Assembly: GCF_002994635.1 (NCBI RefSeq)
Contig: NZ_PVNL01000118.1
Span: 1-64,000 of the forward strand
Reading direction: 5' to 3'
Source of the DNA: Enhygromyxa salina
Lineage (GTDB): Bacteria; Myxococcota_A; Polyangia; Nannocystales; Nannocystaceae
Length of the DNA: 64,000 bases
Below, one piece after another: positions 58,601 through 64,000 of the stretch (position 1 is its first letter; the number at the start of each line of letters is the position of its first letter). The position numbers and the translations under genes are program-made. Below the pieces are notes generated by a model. The model ran no database searches, was not told the DNA's origin, and saw only the letters and a program-made list of their open reading frames with translations.

Positions 58601-59795
58601 GAGCGCCGAGCTCGACGCGATCGTCACCGAGGTCATCGCCGACCCCGAGCGCAGCCTCGTGACCAGCAAGCGCGACGAGACCCGGCAGCGACGTCGGGCC
58701 CGCGCCCGCTCGCGCCGCGAAGACCAGCGACGCGGCTTCGACAGCGCACGCCCGACCCCGACCCCGACCCCGACCGATGCCCGAGCCGTCGCCCGAGCCG
58801 GCGCCGAGCTGTTCCGCGCGTCCCCGCTCGTCGACGGCCGCCAAAGCCCCCTCGTGCTCGAGGCCCAGGTCGGTGATCTCGATCCCCGCGCCTGGCTCGG
58901 CAGCCAGCGCGAGCGGCTCATGGACCTCGCCCGGACCCACGGCGGGCTGCTCGTGCGGGGCCTCGCGCCGCGCCGCGCCGACCAGCTCGGCGAGGACTGC
59001 CGGCTGCTGACCCCGGCCCTGATGGACTACGACGAGCCCTCGACGCCGCGCACCAAGCTCGACGCGGGGGTCTACACCTCGACCGAGTACCCCGCCGACG
59101 CGGGGATCATGGCCCATCACGAGATGGCCTACGCCAGCCACTGGCCCCGGTGGCTGTGGTTTCACTGCCGCCAGGTCGCCGAGACCGGTGGCGCGAGCCC
59201 GATCGTCGACGGGGTCCGGGTCCGCGAGCGCATCGACGCCGAGCTGCGCGAGCGGTTCGAGCGACTCGGGGTCTGCTACGTCCGCAACTATCGGACCCAC
59301 CTCGACCTCCCGTGGCAGCGCGTGTTCGCAACCGACGATCGCGACCGCGTCGAGGCGGCGTGCCGGGCCGCGGGCATGACCTTCGAGTGGACGCCCGACG
59401 GGGGACTGTGCACGCGCTACCGCTCCCCCGCGGTCGCCCGTGAGCCGGCCAGCGGCGCGCTGGTGTGGTTCAACTCCGCCCACATGTTCCACGTCTGCGC
59501 GCTCGAGCCAGCGGTCCGCGCCTCGCTGCGCTCGCTGTTCGACGAGGCCGAGCTCCCCCGTCACGCCTACTTCGGAGACGGCTCGCCGATCCCCGACGAT
59601 GCCATCGCCCACATTCGTTCGATCTACGCCGAGGAGGGCGTGCCGCTGCGCTGGCGCGTCGGCGACTTGCTGCTCCTCGACAACATGCGCTTCGCCCACG
59701 GCCGCGAGCCGTTCACGGGCGCGCGCGAGCTGCTGGTGACCATGGCCGAGCAGACCGCGACCCGCGGCCTCGACGATCCGCAGGGGTCCGCGTGA
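52653..59795 (+). CDS. Nonribosomal peptide synthetase, C-C-A-PCP-C-TauD
   Basis: The product (2380 residues from GTG 52653; the frame opens further upstream) has two successive condensation domains (HHLICDG at 168, HHLITDG at 621), an adenylation domain (TSGTSAAP at about 1094, NTYGPTEATV, YRSGD, DKLDR), a carrier with LGGHSL (Ser1507), a third condensation domain (HHIIADG at 1702) and a terminal TauD/SyrP-like oxygenase (HHE with His2155 and Glu2157, distal His2349 in FAHGREP). The binding-pocket residues read by hand D-T-E-D-V-G-T-V-V-K, with Glu239 and Asp278, which suggests a basic amino acid. The GTG of the next synthetase overlaps its stop. Confidence 0.93.
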   Translation: MTSNAGKDIAARLDALPPKRRRLLEQLLAERRRELRPELGSGDRWPLSAAQRRLWFLSRLVPERRDYVLAGYLRLDGALHPERLGHALTALLDRQAILRARFGVDEDGEPHVWIADAQTPELSVRTAEPAEVARALADRPFDLEREPLLRIALCSTGPSAHQLVLVAHHLICDGGSLAIFAAELSAHYRSLAQTQAPASLAPLAVSYGDYARWEQAHLASPALVEQRAWWLSRLAGGPPAPAFARSTGEYAGARMQLRVEPELLVELDGRARRLATTRFALLSAAFMLALESHAPRGEQWLGTPVATRERPELEGLIGLFVNTVVLRAAIDRDQPLEDFVRELGTSIQDALVRATQPFEAIVEAVRSTGVGDTPLIQAAISLQEPAPPFALGPALEGSLVPVFCERVTLELILVLRPQDDGLTASFEYASAVVDATAVARIAERFMAILRASTQRPHAPLAELVSPLAGPPRQAERVEGRADATEAARLSPTQLAMWMGQRLRPDVPIYNQQLICTVDGPLDPGLLERAFARVVATNDALRTVIEVVDGAPQQRWLAPDWGPDAGPSLEVLELRPGPDLDARAARLLERRSARRFELETSLVDSVLVRAGAERGYWCLTLHHLITDGWSFALILEQTAQAYEDLAAARPLQAPRPSLGAAALRAAAEPPRAGQRLERARSCFRALEPAPLPAFFARRRPVDQTAVVRLELELDAQRGRALSGLCEHPPLRSLTTGMARTKLWLTLVAALVHRLSGEHELCIGVPLHRRSSALAKQTVGALMVVCPIRLRIPARPSFASVAAAVDAAFTAGLRNLSGLDALPGGRRPYDVVLNYLDLEFPPLAGLPTRVEMRTPGHALDTLTVNVHDHAEQLRLDLDLCAAVFDDVRRARLRAELRALIDGCLANVDAPLDPPCSGEHDLAQLDRGAEAACFSGACDSPWAAIEAHAERQGDAVAVIDGPRQLSWAALRRRVRALAQALRARGLGVGTTVCVALPRSLEQVMAVLAVGASGAAYLPIDPARSCVQAQADLAHAVRLGVRHALVAAPDREALATAGLELLTLRELESIDPLSTATPIPWRGLAPCVPRSPAYVMFTSGTSAAPRAVIVELAGLTNHARWAGASFGLGPGERVLQFASLGFDTAVEELFGSLMAGATLVLREPGLASPREFWLRCRRAGVTVVDLPTAYWHVLVREGELDPAVLGSVRLVVIGGERAERDAVARWSSEIGDAATLINTYGPTEATVVATAHTLGPTSLAGDRELPIGRPLPGVRVSLSPFDRFWATAPRGVPAELLIGGVAVAVGYAQRPGLTAARFVPDPHGQPGARQYRSGDRVSLDDDDQLIYRGRADRQLKIRGVRVEPDAIEARAVALPQVRAAALVVTGAAQPAGALLWLFMVAAEDDLPPPPAPELAARLAPPGVPLRGVWLERLPLTARDKLDRAQLRVQAEQLLASTITEAPDPDSSAGDGGSDGDGDALAELRGLWAELLERDAAALTPEADFFALGGHSLLGAMLIARIERRLGVALPLRALFEAPRLGDLARALVDARAGTGPGAAANDDAIGPRPQPARAPLSSTQERLWFLDQLDPGNPTYNIPAAVELRGALDVAALRQAFSALVERHEILRTTFVIGELGPEQRIAPPAPVPLPVVALDELEQATLEQAIDARIQAHASHRFSLADGPLLALELLRCDAARHVLISNLHHIIADGWSVGVLVRELEVLYAAARSGVQAELAPLPLQYADYAAWQRQRLARPETQTERAWWRATLAGAPERLELPLARPRPAVERHVGARLPLRFAPERGRALAELARAHEATAFMAMLACVGLLLARVSGQTQLCVGSPVAGRDRPELEGLIGCFVNTVVLRLDVSGALTYVELLRRVRATCLDALTHASLPFEAVVDELRPQRSLTHQPLFQVMFTFLNEPTRRALSERGALDWTPREFDRGVANRDLTVRLETDPSGALIGHIEYNSGLFDAAQIATWSAELDAIVTEVIADPERSLVTSKRDETRQRRRARARSRREDQRRGFDSARPTPTPTPTDARAVARAGAELFRASPLVDGRQSPLVLEAQVGDLDPRAWLGSQRERLMDLARTHGGLLVRGLAPRRADQLGEDCRLLTPALMDYDEPSTPRTKLDAGVYTSTEYPADAGIMAHHEMAYASHWPRWLWFHCRQVAETGGASPIVDGVRVRERIDAELRERFERLGVCYVRNYRTHLDLPWQRVFATDDRDRVEAACRAAGMTFEWTPDGGLCTRYRSPAVAREPASGALVWFNSAHMFHVCALEPAVRASLRSLFDEAELPRHAYFGDGSPIPDDAIAHIRSIYAEEGVPLRWRVGDLLLLDNMRFAHGREPFTGARELLVTMAEQTATRGLDDPQGSA

Positions 59796-62700
59796 GCGTC
59801 GACGGGTGGACCGAGCTGTCGCCGCAACAGCGGCGCTTGTGGTTGCGAGTCGGCGAAGACGCGCCGCCGACCTACGCCCGCGTCGAGCTGAGCGGGTCGC
59901 CCGATCCGGCAGCGCTTCAGTCCGTCCTACGTCCCGCGCTCGAGCACGCCTGTCGGACCCACGCCCAGCTCGGGGTGACCGTGGCCCCGATCGTGGGCAT
60001 GCAGGTGCCCGTCCAGGTCCCGCGCAGCACAGCGCCAGCGCTCGCCTGGGCGGTCGAGGTCCTGCCCGATTCAGAGGCTGACCGCGACCGAGCCTGGGCG
60101 CAGTTCCTGGCCGATGCCCGGTTCGTCGGCCAGGGCCCCGCGCTGCGGGCGACCTTGATGACCCACCCCGCTCACGCTGGCGCGCAGCTGTGGGTCGCCG
60201 CGTCCGCCTTGCTGCTCGACGCTCCGAGCTTGCTCGTGATCCTGCAGTCGCTCGGGCCCGCCGTCGCAGGCGATCCGCCCACCAGCTTCGCCCACTACAC
60301 CAGCTGGCAGCGCGCGCTGCTTCACGACGACGCCTACGCGGCCCAGCGCCACGAAGACGAGGCCGATCTGCGTGACGCGCTCGACCACCAGCGCAGCCAA
60401 GCGCGGACCTGCCCAGCGTTCGAGCCCGGCCCCGGCACCAGGTCCGTCCGCCACGTGCTCGACCTGTCGCCCTCGCTCCGGGCCCGCCTCGTGTCCGAGT
60501 GCGACGCCGACCTGATCGCCGCCGAGGCCCTCGTGCTCACGGCCTGGCGAACCACGCTCGGCCGCCGGTTGAACCGCTCGAGCCTCAGCCTCGGGCGCGT
60601 GACCGACGGCCGCGTGTTTCCCGAGCTCCACCGCTGCGTGGGGCTGCTCGCGTCGACCTGCCTCACGCGTGTGCCACTCCCACCCGCCGAGCGCTTCTTC
60701 GATCTGTGCGACGACGCGGAGGTCGAGCTCGAGCGGCAGCCGCTCCCGGTCCTCGACGCGCGGGCGTTCGACGATGCCCGCGTCGCCCTCGGGTTCCGCT
60801 TCGTCGCCCGCCCGCGGCCATGGGACGCGCTCGGCTGTCGCTGGCGGGTCCTCGATCACGATGACGCCTGCGACTCGGCCAGCCTGAGCCTCGCGTGCGT
60901 CTGGGACCACGCGTCGGGCCCAGCGCTGCACCTGCTCCACGACCCCGATCGGATCGGGCCCGAGCTCGCGGCCCAAATCGGGGCCGCGCTGGTCGAGACC
61001 CTCGCGCGGGCCCTCGCCGGACCGACGGAGCCGATCGCCACGTTCCCGCGCATGAGCGCGCCCGAGCGCGAGCAGGTGTCCGCCTGGACCACTGGCCAAC
61101 CGGCGACGGCGGGATCGGAGGACCTCGCGTTCGTGCACGAGCGCGTCGCCAAGGCGGCGGCCCGCGCTCCGGACACGATCGCCCTCGAGGACGAGCACGG
61201 GCAGCTCAGCTACGCCGCGCTCATGGGTCGGGTCCACGCGTGGGCGTGGATGCTGCGCGAGCGTGGCGTGGGTCCCGAGTCGATCGTCGGTCTGTACCTC
61301 GAGCGCCGCGTCGACGCGCTCGTCGCTCAGCTCGCCGTGCTCACGGCCGGCGGCGCGTTCATGGCCCTCGACGAGCGCGCCCCTCCAGCCCGCGTCGCCC
61401 AGCTGGTCGCGGGCGTCGAGCCCACGCTGGTCCTCAGCCACCGCTCGCTGCGTGGCCACTGGCCTGACCCAGACGCCCTCGACTGCATCGACGAGGCGCC
61501 GTGGTCGACCGCGGCGCCCCGCCGCAGCCCGCCGCGGTCGCGCCTCCACCCGGCCAACGCGGCCTACGTGCTCCACACCTCCGGCTCGACCGGGACCCCG
61601 CGGCCCGTGGTCGTGACGCACCGGGCGTTCTCGTCCTACGTCAGCGCGGTCACCGAGCGACTCGAGCTCCCCCCTCGTCCCCGCGCGGTGCTGCTGTCCA
61701 CGCTCGCCGCGGACCTCGGTCACACGGCGATCTGGCCGACGCTCACCCGCGGCGGCTCGCTGTTCGTGCCAGCGTGGACCCGACTGCTCGATCCCACCGG
61801 GCTCGCGCGGGCGATCGAGCCTCGCGGGATCGATCTCGCCAAGATCGTGCCCTCCCACCTCGACGCCCTGCTCGCGGGCGGCGAGCTCGGGCTGGTGCCG
61901 CGCTCGCACCTCGTCGTCGGCGGGGAAGCGGCGCGACCCGGGCTGCTGTCCGCCCTCGCCGCCCAGCGCCCGGCGCTGCGTCTGTTCAACCACTACGGTC
62001 CGACCGAGACGACGGTCGGGGCGATCGCCGGCGAGCTCGAGCCCGGGCGCCGCGACACGCCACCGCTCGGCCGCCCGCTCGCTGGCATGCACACGCCCGT
62101 CCTCGATCCGGCCGGCGATCCGTGTCCGCTCGGCTGTCGCGGCGAGCTCCACCTCGGCGGTGTCCAGGTCGCGCGGGGCTACCGGGGTCGACCAGGCAGC
62201 ACCGCCTCGCGCTTCGTGCCCGATCCGGCCGGTCACGGCGCACGCATGTATCGCAGCGGCGACCTCGCCCAGCTCGATCCCAGCGGCGCCCTCGTGTTCC
62301 TTGGTCGCGTCGACACCCAGCTCAAGATCCGCGGCCATCGGGTCGAGCCCGGCGAGCTGGTCCAGGCCCTGCGCGAGCTCCCCGACGCCGGGATTCGCGA
62401 GGCGGTGGTCGAGAGCGTCGAGGGACCCGGGGGCGCGCGGCTCGTCGCGTACCTCGGGCTCGACGTGGTCGCTCACCAACCGGGCCTCCACGCGCTCGCC
62501 CAGGAGCAGGTCGGGGCCTGGCGCGCAGTGTTCGACACCACCCACGGCCAGCTCGACCCCGAACCGGGGGTCACCTTCAACGCGTTCGGCTGGGACAGCA
62601 GCTACACGGGCGAGCAGCTCCCCGACGCGCACATTCGCGAGCAGGTCGGCCAGACCGTGGCGCGGATCCGCGGTCTCGCGCCCACCCGCGCGCTCGAGCT

Positions 62701-64000
62701 CGGCTGTGGCACCGGGCTGCTGCTGTTCGAGCTCGCGGGTGGTTGCGCGCGGTACCTGGCGACCGACTTCTCGCCGGACATCCTGGCCTACACCCGCGCC
62801 GTGCTGGCCTCGCTCCCCGACCTGGGCGAGCGCGTCGAGCTGCGCGAGCTCGGCAGCGACGCCCTCGCGGAGCTCGGCGAGGAGCGGTTCGACACGATCA
62901 TCCTCAACTCGGTGATCCAGTACTTCCCGAGCGTCGAGTACCTGCTCGACGTCCTCACCGAGCTGTGCGCGCGGGTCGAGCCCGGCGGTCGGCTGTTCAT
63001 CGGAGACGTCCGCGACCTTCGCCTGCTCGACCCGCTGCACGCGAGCATCGAGCTGTTCCGCGCGACCCCGGACACCCGCGGGGTGATCTTGCGCCAGCGC
63101 GTCGCCCAGCGACGCCACCGCGAGCGCGAGCTGCTGCTCGACGTCGAGTTTTGGCGCCGCCTGGGCGACTGGATCCCCGGCATCACCGGCGTCGAGATCG
63201 GCCTCAAGCGCGGGCGCTGGCACAACGAGCTCACGCGGGCCCGCTACGACGTCGTCGTCCACGTCGGTGGTGCACCGCCCGTAAATCTCGCGCGCGACCA
63301 GCTCGACCAGATCGACGCGTCGACGCTGAGCCTCGAGGCGCTCGACCACCAGCTCCAGCGCACAGCCAGCGCACAGCCAGCGGGCGTGGTGTGTCTCGAC
63401 GTCCGTGACGCCAGGATCAGCGCGGCGCTGCGAACCCTCGAGCTGCTCGACGCCGAGCCCACCCTCGACGCCACCGCGCTGCGCCAGCGCTGCGCCGCCG
63501 AGGCCGGTCCCAGCGTCGACCCCGAGGCCCTCGCCCGTCTCGCCGAGGGCCACGGCTACGCTGTCGCCCTTCGTCCAGGCCCGCGCCCTGGCTACTTCGA
63601 CGCCGTGCTCACGCGCGGCGTCGACCCAGGCTGCGTTCCCGAGCTACGCGAGCGAGCGCCTGGATCCGCGAGCGACTTCGCCAGCACCCCCCTGCTCGAC
63701 GAGCTCGCCGCCCGCCAGGTGTCCGCGTGGCGAGAGGCCCTCGCCCAGCGGTTGCCGGACTACATGGTCCCCGATGCCTTCGTCGTGCTCCCCCGCTTGC
63801 CGCTCACGGTCAACGGCAAGCTCGACCGCGCGCGGCTGCCAGCCCCGAGCTTTGGCGCCCGAGCCGAGCGCGTCGCCTTCGTCGCCCCCCGCAACCGGGT
63901 CGAGTCCGAGATCGCAGCGGTCTGGCGCGAGGTCCTTCAGGTCGACGAGATCGGCGTCCACGATGACTTCTTCGAGCTCGGCGGCCACTCGCTCCTCGCG
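59792..64000 (+). CDS. Nonribosomal peptide synthetase, degenerate C-A(N-methyltransferase)-PCP (3' end outside window)
   Basis: The frame starts with GTG overlapping the previous stop and is still open at the right edge (1403 codons visible). The N-terminal condensation-like domain lacks HHxxxDG: at that place the text reads ASALLLDAPS, so it is probably inactive. The adenylation domain has TSGSTGTP (about 596), NHYGPTETTV, YRSGD, QLKIRGHRVEP and NGKLDR (1341); an N-methyltransferase (LELGCGTG at 969, WDSSYTGEQLP before it) is inserted before the last motif. A carrier with GGHSLLA (Ser1400) closes the window. Hand-read pocket residues D-L-T-K-V-G-H-V-G-K match the aspartate code, suggesting N-methyl-aspartate. 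Confidence 0.93.
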   Translation, partial: MSVDGWTELSPQQRRLWLRVGEDAPPTYARVELSGSPDPAALQSVLRPALEHACRTHAQLGVTVAPIVGMQVPVQVPRSTAPALAWAVEVLPDSEADRDRAWAQFLADARFVGQGPALRATLMTHPAHAGAQLWVAASALLLDAPSLLVILQSLGPAVAGDPPTSFAHYTSWQRALLHDDAYAAQRHEDEADLRDALDHQRSQARTCPAFEPGPGTRSVRHVLDLSPSLRARLVSECDADLIAAEALVLTAWRTTLGRRLNRSSLSLGRVTDGRVFPELHRCVGLLASTCLTRVPLPPAERFFDLCDDAEVELERQPLPVLDARAFDDARVALGFRFVARPRPWDALGCRWRVLDHDDACDSASLSLACVWDHASGPALHLLHDPDRIGPELAAQIGAALVETLARALAGPTEPIATFPRMSAPEREQVSAWTTGQPATAGSEDLAFVHERVAKAAARAPDTIALEDEHGQLSYAALMGRVHAWAWMLRERGVGPESIVGLYLERRVDALVAQLAVLTAGGAFMALDERAPPARVAQLVAGVEPTLVLSHRSLRGHWPDPDALDCIDEAPWSTAAPRRSPPRSRLHPANAAYVLHTSGSTGTPRPVVVTHRAFSSYVSAVTERLELPPRPRAVLLSTLAADLGHTAIWPTLTRGGSLFVPAWTRLLDPTGLARAIEPRGIDLAKIVPSHLDALLAGGELGLVPRSHLVVGGEAARPGLLSALAAQRPALRLFNHYGPTETTVGAIAGELEPGRRDTPPLGRPLAGMHTPVLDPAGDPCPLGCRGELHLGGVQVARGYRGRPGSTASRFVPDPAGHGARMYRSGDLAQLDPSGALVFLGRVDTQLKIRGHRVEPGELVQALRELPDAGIREAVVESVEGPGGARLVAYLGLDVVAHQPGLHALAQEQVGAWRAVFDTTHGQLDPEPGVTFNAFGWDSSYTGEQLPDAHIREQVGQTVARIRGLAPTRALELGCGTGLLLFELAGGCARYLATDFSPDILAYTRAVLASLPDLGERVELRELGSDALAELGEERFDTIILNSVIQYFPSVEYLLDVLTELCARVEPGGRLFIGDVRDLRLLDPLHASIELFRATPDTRGVILRQRVAQRRHRERELLLDVEFWRRLGDWIPGITGVEIGLKRGRWHNELTRARYDVVVHVGGAPPVNLARDQLDQIDASTLSLEALDHQLQRTASAQPAGVVCLDVRDARISAALRTLELLDAEPTLDATALRQRCAAEAGPSVDPEALARLAEGHGYAVALRPGPRPGYFDAVLTRGVDPGCVPELRERAPGSASDFASTPLLDELAARQVSAWREALAQRLPDYMVPDAFVVLPRLPLTVNGKLDRARLPAPSFGARAERVAFVAPRNRVESEIAAVWREVLQVDEIGVHDDFFELGGHSLLA

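Noticed and set aside
52755..59699. Open frame of over 2300 codons on the minus strand opposite the first NRPS
   Set aside because: It mirrors the NRPS frame, a known effect of extreme GC at third positions, and its translation is rich in Arg, Gly and Glu with no domain. The plus frame has every NRPS motif.
60071..63553. Long minus-strand open frame opposite the second NRPS
   Set aside because: Same mirror effect; no recognisable motifs, while the opposite strand encodes A, N-methyltransferase and carrier domains.

Overview
The window is high-GC DNA with very strong G/C bias at third codon positions, so nearly every gene carries long open frames on the opposite strand. It looks like a myxobacterium of the Nannocystaceae type (Nannocystis, Plesiocystis, Enhygromyxa). 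The clues are many lipoproteins with long Asp-Gly repeat linkers just after the lipobox cysteine, Cys-rich secreted lipoproteins, an AgmX/PglI-like envelope domain, and large NRPS genes. This assignment is inference from gene style; there is no rRNA or other marker gene in view. || Layout: 0-16.6 kb is mostly housekeeping and envelope genes (1-Cys peroxiredoxin, AstE/AspA-like amidohydrolase, a 600-residue acyl-CoA dehydrogenase, a Ca2+/Na+ antiporter, a polyprenyl-phosphate type glycosyltransferase with a methyltransferase, an SDR) mixed with lipoproteins. 16.8-23.9 kb is a tight four-gene operon: OmpA-like protein, HExxH metalloprotease, lipoprotein, beta-propeller. It reads like a secreted effector locus with a compositional break inside the protease gene. 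24.1-31.3 kb is worn accessory DNA: a serine hydrolase, a decayed Cys-rich gene, two remnants resembling an IS91-type transposase C-terminus, and a gene fusing a calmodulin-like four-EF-hand domain to an Erv/ALR-type sulfhydryl oxidase domain. 31.3-36.2 kb holds a LysR regulator divergent from a VOC/flavin-binding gene pair, a P450 and a propeller lipoprotein. || 36.4-41.8 kb is a four-gene minus-strand operon that I rate the most unusual part of the window: a shortened F1-ATPase beta-subunit-like protein with a destroyed P-loop, two isopenicillin-N-synthase-like oxygenase domains in one polypeptide, a JmjC/cupin_8 protein, and a DUF885 protein. Next to it are a PrsW-type membrane protease, a lipoprotein with seven five-residue repeats, a caspase-like cysteine protease overlapping an FkbM methyltransferase gene, an M28 peptidase and a second FkbM enzyme. 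|| From about 48.3 kb to the right edge the window enters a nonribosomal peptide synthetase locus: an MbtH-like protein with an unusual C-terminal extension, RmlB, a second and degenerate PrsW-like protein, a large membrane protein, and two overlapping NRPS genes. The first NRPS reads C-C-A-PCP-C-TauD. The second reads degenerate C-A(with N-methyltransferase)-PCP and runs off the window. Hand-extracted specificity residues suggest a basic residue for the first adenylation domain and aspartate for the second; a TauD/SyrP-type oxygenase ending the first synthetase would fit beta-hydroxylation. No rRNA, tRNA, CRISPR array or intact insertion sequence was recognised.
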